DNA from: Phoronis australis
Taxonomy: Eukaryota > Phoronida > Phoronidae
Reading direction: 5' to 3'
Length of the DNA stretch: 64,000 bases
Assembly (NCBI GenBank): GCA_002633005.1
Contig: NMRA01000012.1
Coordinates: 62,001 to 126,000, forward strand
Part shown: positions 35,237 to 46,215 of the stretch, in pieces
Layout of the letters: every line of letters starts with the position of its first letter
Numbering within the stretch: position 1 is the first letter of the stretch
Program-made: the position numbers and the translations under genes
The notes under the pieces: generated by a model
The model's input: the letters and a program-made list of their open reading frames with translations, nothing else
The model's database searches: none
Told to the model about the DNA's origin: nothing

Positions 35237-38009
35237 CCATAAACGTTTGGGTTAACACCCTGGGCGGTTAAATTGGCAAACCCAAAAAATCAGGGGTGGG
35301 CGGTTAACCAGACATGGGCGCTTAAACGTGAAATTTCAAGAAATTCAGAGTGGGCGGTTAACTGAACATGGGCACTTATTACGACAAACAACTGCCCTGG
35401 GCGGATAATCTTACCTCATGATCAGAGTACCACATGACACACGTACTCGGAACGCGTAGAGCTTTTCAAAGAGCTTTATCGTCAAGTCGCCAAAATGCTG
35501 CTAAAAGTGTCATAACAGCGGACGATCCCAAGAAATGTACTGTTGCCCACAGATTAGTCAATTACAATTAAATTTACAAAACTGGTGAGTAATAGCCCTG
35601 TGCCGTCCTGCGAACTTATTAGAGCTGTAGTGCGCAGACAACCAGTAACAATAACTTGGATTGCAACTATTCTCACGCGATGACACTTTAGAAGTGCGTG
35701 CGTGCGAGCTTCACGTGTTGCAGACGTCACAGCAGACATCAAATTTATGGTGCTAGCTGTCAAGTTCCGAGTCAAAGACCAGTTTTAAAATTAATGAGGA
35801 AATAAGTTAAAACAAATTCAGGTGTTTTTTGTGTTAGGGATGTTTATGTTGGAGATTAGATTAGATTAGATTAGACTCCGTGACTCATTTTCAACGTATG
35901 GTTCTGTGGCTACCTGTTTTATCTTGACCGCCCGGCATTGCTCACTTCCAATTGCGTGAAACATGCCACACAAAGAAGATGAGAATCGGGGGTAAGCGGA
36001 CATGAGCCAGTCGTCAATCAAAAGTTACCGCAAAGGCATTACTCAAAAACAAGCATTTGCTTAAGATTTTATTTTAAAATTACTAACACTACGACTGGGG
36101 ATGAGTCTAGTGAGCGCGTACAGTAGAGTCCGAGGAAAAAATTACCAATTCGTACACCTATCTGCGTCGGTAAAAAACAATTCGTAGATGTAGCCACAAT
36201 TCTTCGGGTAACCGGCATCCGTGGTTTGCGTGGCTACACGACTAAATTAGTGAAGAGCTTCAACCAGCAACGCGTCCTTTCCAAGTCAGTGTTTTGCAAC
36301 CAAGACTCCGCGCTCGACATAATGAACTACAGGTCGCACTGGCGACCTGAAATTTGGAAATGCGAGCCGAGATTAAAGACATCTTGTACCTGCCACCGGC
36401 AAATTCCAACCTACGCGAGCCGTTTTTTTTGGGGGGGGGTAAAATAGATAGGCCTACCAGGCAAACATAAAGTAACTCGAAAAACATCTATTTTACACGC
36501 AATATGTACAGATTATCCTATTATAATATCACTTACGGCAATATCGCACTGCAGCACTGGTCGGTGCCGCTATTTGCGCACATTATGCCGTCACTAGACT
36601 TGGAAATGCCGTCATGTAATTTTACAGCCTCTTTCAATATGGGTCTTGTTTTACGTGACAAAAGACAGTGGCTGGATTCAGCACGCGCGTACATATGACC
36701 CACCTGTCAATCACATATGTTGTTGTCAAGGTAACATGCACTCCAGAGTGTGGGAACTTACACGCGTGCACCACTTCAGAGATAGCACATCAAAAGAGAA
36801 CAGCGACAGCCCTACGTACAGGAGTACACCGGCGCGACACTGTCCTTTTAAGCTGTTGTTACAAAAAAAACAGTATTTCACAAAATTCCTTTGTTCCAAT
36901 GACCCAAAACTACAAAGTCAAGTCTGCTCCAATATTTTCCGGCTCGATGATCCCTGGACCCGATGTTCCATGCCCGTAGCTAGCTGCGTGCAAGTCATTA
37001 CCACTGCCGCCAATTTTCAATCAATTACATCTTAGATGTCTCAGACTCGAATGGTAAGAACATTGTTCAGGCTGAAACTGCCCAATGTAGAAACAAAAAT
37101 ATTCGGTAAGCTAAAAGGCCAGGTGGATACGATAATTCACTGGTACGCCTGTCGCAAGAAATCGTTCTATAAAGAACCACCAGCGACTAAGGCGAAATCT
37201 GCTTATGCCAACTTGTCTGAGATGCAATAAGCGAATAACAAAATTTGACTTGCAGTTTTTTATTTCTTCAAGATGACACACAAACATCCAGTAACGTATT
37301 GCCAACCTTTGAATTCAGAAATCGAGAGACAGCAAATCGGCCAGTGAGCTACACTGTCCGTTCAGTCGCTATACATCCTCGATAACCTGGCAATAACACT
37401 CATCAAAATAGGGAGAATTTGACATCTTTCCGTGAGTTGTGGAAATTCTTCAAAATACAAGAGCTTCCTACCAAAAGCGAATTGGAAGGGTTGGCAAAAC
37501 CACTGTCACATTTCTCTGGCCCAATTTTTTCGAATATATGTTTTATATAGTGCACTGCAGACAGAAATTCAGCGCGGCAGACCGAGTCGCTAAAAGCTGA
37601 GGCAATGAAGCCGGCGGGGTTCTTAAACTTTTTGAACATGGGAAGAAAATAAAGTGACAAACGTTCAAGTATTATATTTTGAAGTAAATCCATGACCAGA
37701 GACAAGAATTTGTTACTTGTATTATAATTCACATTGCCAAACCTCCGGCTCGGAGGCCATCGTTGCACTCTAGTTGTGATCATCGATCTAAAAGTCGGGG
37801 AATCGCGCGTTTGGGTAGCACTGGGCGCTAAATCTTCAATCTTTAAAAGTCGGAGATGGTTGCTTAACCGAGAGGTGGGCGCTTAACAGGAAATCTTCAA
37901 AAACGGCAGATGGGCGGTTAACCGAGCAGTGGGTGGTTAAATCGAAAATCTACCTAAAGTAGGGGGTGGGCGGTTAACTGAGCATGGGCGTTAACCCGAA
38001 CGTTTATGG
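35237..38009. mobile_element. 2.8-kb DNA transposon with 20-bp TIRs, TA target duplication and subterminal repeats
   Basis: The ends are CCATAAACGTTYGGGTTAAC in inverted orientation (left 35237, right 38009), each flanked by TA. Copies of TGGGCGGTTAACYGARCATG-type repeats lie just inside both ends (35250-35380 and 37820-37990), strikingly in the same orientation at both. The interior is CpG-richer than its surroundings and has several ORFs of 64-129 codons (plus 36646-37035, minus 37783-37403). None shows a transposase motif that I can identify. A TA duplication is used by Tc1/mariner and some ISL2EU/IS4EU-like groups. The superfamily is undecided. Confidence 0.75.
37403..37783 (-). CDS. unknown 126-codon ORF inside the 2.8-kb transposon
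   Basis: The ORF begins MITTRVQRWPPSRRFGNVNY and includes LLQNIILERLSLYFLPMFKK and FIASAFSDSVCRAEF. It is the longest open frame in the element's interior, near its right end. No catalytic motif was recognised. It could be an exon or fragment of the element's own protein, or a chance frame. Confidence 0.3.
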   Translation of the reverse strand: MITTRVQRWPPSRRFGNVNYNTSNKFLSLVMDLLQNIILERLSLYFLPMFKKFKNPAGFIASAFSDSVCRAEFLSAVHYIKHIFEKIGPEKCDSGFANPSNSLLVGSSCILKNFHNSRKDVKFSLF

Positions 38010-38344
38010 TATAATGCGATGAATATTTTCAGTCATCCAGTTGAGTAATCAAGGTAGAAAAATAATAAATCAATTACTGGACTTACGGTTATATAGAGAT
38101 GGCTACATTACGTCCTCCTCTCAAGGACTTCATCAGGCCACTGAGGTGTCATGTGACTCGTCATGTGATCCATGGCACAGTTTGCGAGGGATGCCCTTTA
38201 GTGCCGTGGAATGTGGCCCCAACTCTCCAAAACATCGACACATCGACATAAGTATGAAAGGGCTTAAGAGTAACAATCATGGGTATCTGGTGCTCATTGT
38301 GGGAAATTAGGTGGATACCGGTAGTATATTTTTCCTAGTGCATG

Positions 38345-38404
38345 GAGGGGTGTGAGCCTGGGACCTTTCGCCTGTCAGTCCCACGCTCTAACCTGAGTCA
38401 TCCA
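38345..38404 (-). repeat. degraded tRNA-derived sequence
   Basis: On the minus strand, GATGACTCAGGTTAGAGCG resembles a tRNA D arm and box A. GGACTGACAG stands where the anticodon loop would be, and AGGTCCCAGGCTCACACC resembles a T arm with a decayed box B. It is probably a SINE head or tRNA pseudogene rather than a working tRNA. Confidence 0.5.
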
Positions 38405-39072
38405 TTAAGGCGGCAATACGTGATGTACTCGAGCCCAAAACAACTTTCTGACTCCCAAGAATATTTGTGTTTCCAAAAACAACACTATTGTCTTCTTCTC
38501 ACAAGTTATAGTGAAATTGATTACAATAATCGCCTAGACAAATTCAACATGTTAGTGTCTCCAACTTTCGAGTCTAAGCTGAAACCGCTCACAACATGAC
38601 TTAAAACCGAAGCCATACCAGACAGTCAGTTCTCCCAAAGCCCTGTGATCACTTCTAAACAGAGTAAGGAATAAGGCAAGACCATTTTTACAATGGTCAT
38701 TGGCCTAAATCAAAGGTTGGTTTTAAAAGAAAGCACGAGTCAAATTTTGTCTCAACTTCGGGCAAAATTTGATATACTTATATCTTCGCTGTTGCCTGAG
38801 GACTGGTAGCCAGGTGTCACTAGGCTACTGGAGGCTGACAATGCCATGTAGCATCATGGGTATTAGCTTCTTTGATTTTTCTTCAAGTCCAACCTGTTTC
38901 ACTTCAGAGTATCACAATGTTATCATACTGGATGTTGAGTTTTTTTTACCACGTAAGCTCTGCTATTGCCTTTTATATCGCATATCTGTGTTCATAAATC
39001 CTTTGGCTTTATTGTTTCGCACATAGAGTATTCACCACATTCACAGAGATGTAGTATTCACCACATTCACGA

Positions 39073-39102
39073 GGGATTTGATAACGCCATCTATCAAATC
39101 CC
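39073..39102. repeat. perfect 11-bp hairpin
   Basis: GGGATTTGATA (39073-39083) and TATCAAATCCC (39092-39102) pair perfectly around the 8-base loop ACGCCATC. A 2-copy direct repeat of GTATTCACCACATTCAC lies just upstream (39028-39070). Confidence 0.85.
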
Positions 39103-39879
39103 TTAGGCTAGGGTAGCCAACTAGATCTGGAAAGTGACTAATGGTGACACATTCCCACTATGTACCTCTGTATTAAGTTTCAGCAAAATTGGTGTAGTTG
39201 TTTTACCAAAAACTGATGGACAAGGATTTTTTTTAGAAAATTGAAACGACCAAGTGGGGTACAGAGATATTTTAGGAAAAATGACAAAAATGAAATAAAT
39301 CTTGATCAATGAATACGTGTAAAGTTAAAGTTACATATCTCCTAATTTTGCAAAAAAAAATGTTATTCTTAAAAATGCAGGATGTGCATACAGCAAAATA
39401 TGTGAGATTTTGAAAAAAGTAAATTTCAAACAATTAGTTTCTGTTTTCTAGTGAAAAAACGCTGATTTTGGAAAAGCTGTCATCAACAACTACAGTTTGA
39501 TAATGTGCAACCTGTCAGCCAAAACTCCTATCAAAGTTTTACCAAAAGTGCAAAGCCCTATTGTTTGTAAAGCAACACATTATGTCGAGAGAATCAGCTG
39601 TCTATAGTATGGTTTCAAAGTTTTGAACATTTTTATTCATTGGTATACCCCGTAAAAGTCAGATTGTGATGGACAGTGTGTTAGATTGCAAGATGAAGCA
39701 CGTATGTGAGCAGATAGCATGCGAGACTTGATTTCCTCAAGTCCAAGTTAAACTCAGTCGAGAAGCGGACGAAGGTCTGCAACTGATGTTAACCGATCAT
39801 CTGGATTAGAAAACCTGCCACGAGTTCAACACAACTGTCACAAATCCTACCCATCACACAACTCTTATTGTATATCTCA

Positions 39880-40575
39880 GCCTGTTTTTACAGGGGGAAC
39901 AGTTGTCACGGTGCAACTTGCTCCACCCCATAAGTCACATTTACCCCACAACAGATCACAAACTGGATCAGCACGAGTCATTTACACAAATACTGTCTAC
40001 GCATACTCGCATAAACAACAGTGAACGTCCAAACCATGTGGAATGCCAGGAGATCACTGGTATATAGTTACTGCACAAGCGCATTGAAATATGACCCCTT
40101 TCCATCCTGCCTTAGTTGCGTTCAGATGTGTACTTGACACTGGAACAACTGATGGAGTGCAACTCGCTCTACCTCTCAAGACGGTGTCAAAAATGGCCGC
40201 AGCGGTGTCAACCTGCTCCGTGTCAGTCGTGTTTACACTCACACATTCGCTGTTGTAATACTGAATGTAGAAATAAACGAAAGTCAGATGAACATTTCAA
40301 ACACGAGTCTTTATTCTAACACTGAAAACTGGGCAAACCCTGTCGTTCTCACAAATAGATATAACGCTTATACTACATGCGCCGATCAGCTGTTCCATGT
40401 TATAGGTTCGTGACAGCTGTCTCCCGTTTAAATGCGCTTCAGTGTTGTTTCATGCAATTTATTCCATGATAAACACAACATTGCCTGTGACTCACTCAAA
40501 GGCGACCTGCTGACCTACATTGTGCTCCACCTATAAGTGAAGCACGTGCTACACTTCGGACAAGTTCCAGTGTCA
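39880..40575. repeat. second zone of GTGCAACTTGCTCC-type palindromic repeat
   Basis: CACGGTGCAACTTGCTCCAC (39908), TGGAACAACTGATGGAGTGC (40142), CTGCTCCGTGTCAGTCG (40212) and GACAAGTTCCAGTGTC (40560) are forms of the words that build the foldback at 22141-22560 and the zone at 11930-12960. No ORF of note. Confidence 0.5.
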
Positions 40576-40929
40576 AAACATGCTGAGAAATGCAGCATTA
40601 GTTTGAACAATTACACTTTAGAGGGCTACTTGAATACATTACAGCAACTGCCATGACAGTAAAACATAGTTTAGAACGTAAACAGAGAACAAAACCCTAA
40701 GCGTTCAACTATTGGTGCAAAATAGTATTTTTCAGCCATTGCTGTAAAGGCACCACTGACTCCAAATTTTGAAACACAGCAACTCGAGAAAGAGTCCAAC
40801 GATTTTTTGACAACAAAAAGTCTCAATGTAAAAACAACCTCTCACATTTTTTATTAGGGCTTCAGTTGTTTCATGTTTAATTTAAAATCAAGAGTCACAA
40901 TATTTCCAGATAAGTGCTTATCACTGAAC

Positions 40930-41210
40930 ATATTTTTACCATTAAAAACATCGATGCTAGCTATGGAAAATGCCATACACTATTCTTGAGCTTTCTTATC
41001 CAAGTTTTAATAAAGAAGATTTGACGAATGTTGGTGACAGGACCTTTTCCCTAACAGCGTACCTTTCAAAAATGCATTGTCACATGACGAGAGTAGCTAA
41101 GTGTTTAGAATGACATGAACACATTGACTCAGAAATATATATCTTTTAAGGGTTACCCACTTATTAAGATATTTCATGAAGACAACATGTTAATTAGGGA
41201 TCAATGTACT
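40930..41210 (+). repeat. diverged repeat, partner of 18795-19095
   Basis: It carries TTTTTACCATTAAAAACATC, CAAGTTTTAATAAAGAAGAT, GGACCTTTTCCC and TTTCATGAAGACAAC in the same order as the partner, with similar spacing. Confidence 0.6.
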
Positions 41211-43406
41211 CTTTAACTTTTTTAATAAGGTGGCATCAAAGTCCTAATTGTCATAAAGAAAATGACAACACCACAAACACGCACAGCAGTACACTGTGAC
41301 CATAGTCAAAAAGATGGATAGCATCATACAAAACAAGACAATTTTGCAAACACTAATTTGTGTTAGCACTTTTACGCTAAAATGCCTAGTGTGACAGCCC
41401 ATTATCATCACATTTTTAATGACCTAAAATTAAGTTCTGAATAAATATCCCGCAGATTTTTGCAATCTGTCGATTTTTTAGCATCGAAAACTTTCCCTGG
41501 TACTTTTAAAACAGGGACACACGCACAAAACAAGTCCTAACAATTAGGACAAAATTAAATTGAAGAACTAATTGGAAACCAGTCAGGTTCTGACACTTTG
41601 CAAGAGTAAATGCATACCAGTGAGCAAGCTATTGGCCATACAGTAATAATTCATTAGCAACTGATACATGGCCTGGGCACAATGCAGGCTTATCAGCCTG
41701 CAGCCAATACTTAGGCCTCTACAGCTACAGTGACCAAGACCATGGCAGCCATTACTTATACCTGCACGAGTCAATTACTAGCGCCAAGAAAACTAACCTA
41801 GTACCAAACACAGACTTTCATTCTGGGTGACACAAACGTGTAAATCAAGATCACAAACACAGTTTGGAAGTAACCAATCTGAATAATAAGTACACAAGAC
41901 CATCCACAGTTCATAATTCCATTCAAGAGTAAATGTCTACGTTTGAATTACGTTTTCAGGTGTAGACATTTAGAGCAGTGCAGCATTCCATACACAAGAA
42001 ACTCGCAAAAACGCAAGATCATTCAAGTGTTTACGAGAAATCACAGTAGGTTTACTTGGAAGCATCACGCATTTTCCGAATGCAAACCAGCTTCAATGTA
42101 TATGTGCCAATAAACAAGTATGCATTCATCAACCATGTGAAAACAGAATATGCATAAAAAATGTCCTTCCATAGAAATAGCTCACAGAAATTGTCATCAC
42201 TATTGCAACCTAGAGTTACACAACAATCTATCAGCAGCTGCAACTGACCCAGCTGTGAGCAAGAAACAACACTTGGCCACTCATATGACAACTCTCAAAA
42301 TACCAAAAGAATGTCCATGGTTGTACACAGCACTAACAGAGACTAAGAGTTAGTTCAAGTTGCCACAATAAATTTTATACACCAGATTCCAACCCTAGCA
42401 AATCTGGGCCTAAACTCCAAAAGCAGATCCCTAACGTTTTGAGAGAAATGTTCTGTCACCACATGTGTTTTTTCATAATTCACGCAACCACTCCATCTTT
42501 TGACAGGCACACCAACAACTCACTCAAGTTAAATCATAGAAGTCATCAACACTCCAGCACAGAAGACCTGCATGATCATATACAGACTGACCACTGGGGT
42601 CAGTGCAGTTAAGGGTGCACTCAGATAACACTCATGATATCTGTATGCATATACCCAACATCAAACTGATAACAAATGACCCCTCTACCCGGAGAATGTC
42701 TCACTTCTTTCTCAAAACCAATACCTTTCTTTCATGAAATCTTTGTGGACCCTATTGGTACAAAAGCAGCTTCCGATATAGGAGCGACATGAAGAAATAC
42801 ACCTTGTCATTAGATGGCGCTAGTGTAGTTGGTAAACACAGTTCACTATTATGTCGATTTAATACAGAAGGATATTTTCCAGCATTTTTCTTTTCTTTGT
42901 GACCATCACGTCGTCAAATTTCCACCACTGTGCAGTGGGATATTCATAGGATTCACAGAAAAGTGTTCAATGTCTCGAAATGTTTAGGAATGAAGCAAAT
43001 TACATTTTGTTTCTTTCAAATCGTGTCTCGCACAACTGAATTAGAAATTAGGTCAAGTGAAAGACGTTTGTGTGCTATCACAATGCCAGAGAATTGTATG
43101 TAGAATGCTTCTTCTTCCAGAGTTGAAGATCAAATGAAAATTCCTGTGGTATAATTCTACACATTCTAACCACAAGCTGCCCACATTATCTGTCCTTAAT
43201 ATAACTAGATACAACACAACTAGTTTTCCATGAGCCATTCCACCAGTCGATTATTTTTTAAATACAACAAATCATACTTTGTTTTTATCCAAGACAAACA
43301 ACAGCAATTATAAAGTTAGGACAGACTTGATGTCACCACAACACACTCAATAGACCGTTTGCTAGTTCAGAAGAAAAGTGTATTTTAGTCCCACTTCCTC
43401 TGGCGT
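41211..43406. other. no gene recognised
   Basis: AT-rich sequence with short ORFs only. One CTCF-like word on the plus strand, TCATTAGATGGCGCTAG, lies at 42808-42824. Confidence 0.45.
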
Positions 43407-43612
43407 CATGGTGCTACTACGTCATGGTGCTACTACGTCATGGTGCTACTACGTCATGGTGCTACTACGTCATGGTGTTACATCATGGTGCTACTACGTC
43501 ATGGTGCTACTACGTCATGGTGCTACTACGCCATGGTGCTACTACGCCATGGTGCTACTACGCCATGGTGCTACTACGCCATGGTGCAACTACGCCATGG
43601 TGCTACTACCAG
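43407..43612 (+). repeat. 16-bp minisatellite, about 13 copies
   Basis: The unit is CATGGTGCTACTACGT. The first half of the array uses ...CGT joined to CATGG; the second half uses ...CGC joined to CATGG. One shortened unit (CATGGTGTTA) lies between. All three plus-strand frames stay open, which produces overlapping ORFs of WCYYVMVLLRHG type that are not genes. Confidence 0.96.
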
Positions 43613-46113
43613 ATACTACATAACGAGAAGTTTGCAAGACCTTATGCTTGAGGTTTGTTAGAACTCATGCTGGTTTTTCATATGCGAGGTTATGAAACAA
43701 GATGGCAATTCTGCCCCATTTTTCCGGTAAGTTTGGAAAGCCTCAAGTCGTCCATTTGTCTTGTAAAATTGCAACAATGCATTCCACAAGAAGTACTGCT
43801 TTTTGTTAGTTGTTCATTGTTTGTCTTGAACTTGACATGTCATCACCAGCTAGTGTCCATCCTTTGGCATAAAACTTAAGGAAAAAACATTCATCACTCT
43901 GAAAACTCAGAAAAAAATACAAGTTCATTAGCAGGGCTTTAGACACATATTGCTCTACAATCGTCTTCTTTTTGCACCCAAAACACGCAAATCAAGAAAA
44001 ACACTTGTTTGAAAGGTAAACAAGTAAGAAGTCTCAAGGTTGGTCTCTAATACAACAGTACTGATAGAATGCCTAGTACAAGAAGCAAGGTACAGAAGCT
44101 ATCTCACAAAGCCCATAGTTGAGACAGTAGTTTCGCGCACCTGCATAAATCTAGGCCACTCGTCTCCATCGTCAATGTAAATCAATAAAGCATCACGCAA
44201 CACCACGTAGACATGGAATAGTATAACGCAACACTTCATCGAACTAACCTAACAAGACAGAAACAACAGCCGTTTTCAGAGATACAGCAACAGCACTGCA
44301 AAGAAGCAGCGAGGATAGTACTTTTTCTAGGAGGAATTTCAGCGGCACCAACAATTCAAGATTAATACTCTTGCAGAATTTGGGATGTTCAAATGATTCA
44401 CAAAAACACTTGTAAAATATACACGGATAAACCAAATTATAGTGTGTTTCAACCATTCCCTGAGTGGTTCAAAATTGAAAAGGAATCAAGTGGAATACAC
44501 TTTCACGATCATACTGCATTAGAGAGTTCTCCACAAGTTAAAGACTTTAATAATATATTTTAATCCAAAATTGATTTTTCGTTCAAATCAGGATTCTGAA
44601 AATTCACAAGAAAGATTCAAAAACATGAGATTAACACAAGAACATGTCTCCCTTAGGTTTAAGACTTGCAATACAGCCAATAACACTCACACCTGAGGAA
44701 AACAAATTCATGTCATTGAGTTACGGCTATACAATCACGACCAAGTCAATGGGGTTCAATCTAAAATTACCTTTAATAATTGCTGGTAGACCTTCCCCCA
44801 ACTCAAGCACACTACTAAAAACTTGTTTCATAGTGCAACTACAAAATCATATTCTGCACCTTCCAATGAGTCCCATTTATCATCACTTTTATTCTATTAA
44901 TGGTTACACAAGGTATCAGCCTTGTCAAATCTTTTATTGCTAACAACGGCTAGTGATAATTATGAAGCACTTTATTTTAATAACTCTACAAGAGAACCAG
45001 GCTATTCAGCCTCCAACCTGCATACAATGCTTTTCTACAAAACATCAGAGAATAACTGTTTCCATGGTTACACCAACAGTGTTTTATAACAACTGGGCTA
45101 TTTATATTTCAACTTGGATATTACTTGAAAATTCACAGGTGGTCATTTGAACATCAATTAACATCTGACGATATTTCACTCAACAAGCCTGAAAAATGCT
45201 ATGCTAATGTTGTGTTGTTGTGTCAGGCATACAGAAGCTGATGCCACAAGATTTAACCTTCTCCACTGAAAGTAGGCCATACTGATAATGCGATCTGCAT
45301 AATAACTGTTACAGTGAAACTAGCTGTTGGTCTGACTTACACTGACACCTCCTGTTTGATCATGCCACATAAATCCAAGCAAGCACCACTCTGCAGCTAG
45401 TCTAGTCACTGTAACCAAATGTGGTCACTGCTCAGATCACCAACTCAAGGTAATGGACATCCCACAGGCCACAGCACACACAGCACATTGCTCATTGTTC
45501 CGCTGTTTGAGCCTGGACCACTTTGATATCAGGTTGTCTGTGTGCAGTAATGAGTCCTAATACCTGAGTTTATCACCGAAAGCAAAGGCTGGCTGCTGAC
45601 TGCACAACAGCCCTAGACAGACAGTGGGAACCCTACTAGCTGGTCAGCTAGTCACTGATAACCTAATCAATAAGGATTTATAAGTTAACCTGCATTCAAC
45701 ATGAGATCATCTATATCAGCCAGTGTACAAGTCTATTGATCAGAAGGGGTTATCATCACTGTAGTCAACAATACCAGGGATGGAGAGAACAATGGCTTTA
45801 ATCAGGATCACAAGCTTAACAAGGTATAAAGGACACTATTACTCAAAATGGTCATCTGCCTCTTAAGATGATGTTCATTTTTGCCATTTCCATGGAGATA
45901 GTAATCACGTTTCCACATTGGGGAACTGTACACTGGAGTTCCATTCCGGTCACATGCCTATAATTTAGCACAGGAATGAAGTTTCAAAAACCGTACAATT
46001 TCAGTAGGCCTCTAGGAAGCATTCCTGTTCACAGAATTATTCCTAAATGTGGACACCTATTTGAAGGTTAGTGATGCAGACACACTGCAAAATGCCTCAC
46101 TCCGGTTACTCAC

Positions 46114-46215
46114 AGTATTCTTCACCATGATGGTAAAAGTCATCGTCCTTATACTTCAGTGTGATGAAATTATGGTAATGTTGGACCTTACCGACACGTC
46201 TGAGTAGCCAACTAT
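46114..46215 (-). CDS. possible internal coding exon, protein unknown
   Basis: The segment follows AGTTTTGTAG and ends at a perfect donor, TACT|GTGAGT. It has two leading bases, 33 codons and one trailing base. It reads SWLLRRVGKVQHYHNFITLK then YKDDDFYHHGEEY, which looks like protein rather than noise. I do not recognise the family, and no second exon of the same gene could be found. Similar short stretches can arise by chance in this window, so this stays tentative. Its phase (2 in, 1 out) would be compatible with several arrangements. Confidence 0.28.

Larger units (their letters stand above)
35067..38264 (-). mobile_element. TIR family 1 element, split by an inserted transposon
   Basis: The left end AGGCCCTTTCATACGAACTT with CGTTCATACCAAGTTCGGTA matches the reversed right half of the copy at 16788. 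The right end CCAACTCTCCAAAACATCG then AGTATGAAAGGGCTT matches its reversed left end. Removing the insert at 35237-38009 leaves about 423 bp, close to the 416 bp of the other copy, although the sequence just inside the right end is not conserved. Confidence 0.7.

Noticed and set aside
43378-43661. Three overlapping ORFs rich in WCYYVMVLLRHG
   Set aside because: They are frames of the 16-bp minisatellite.
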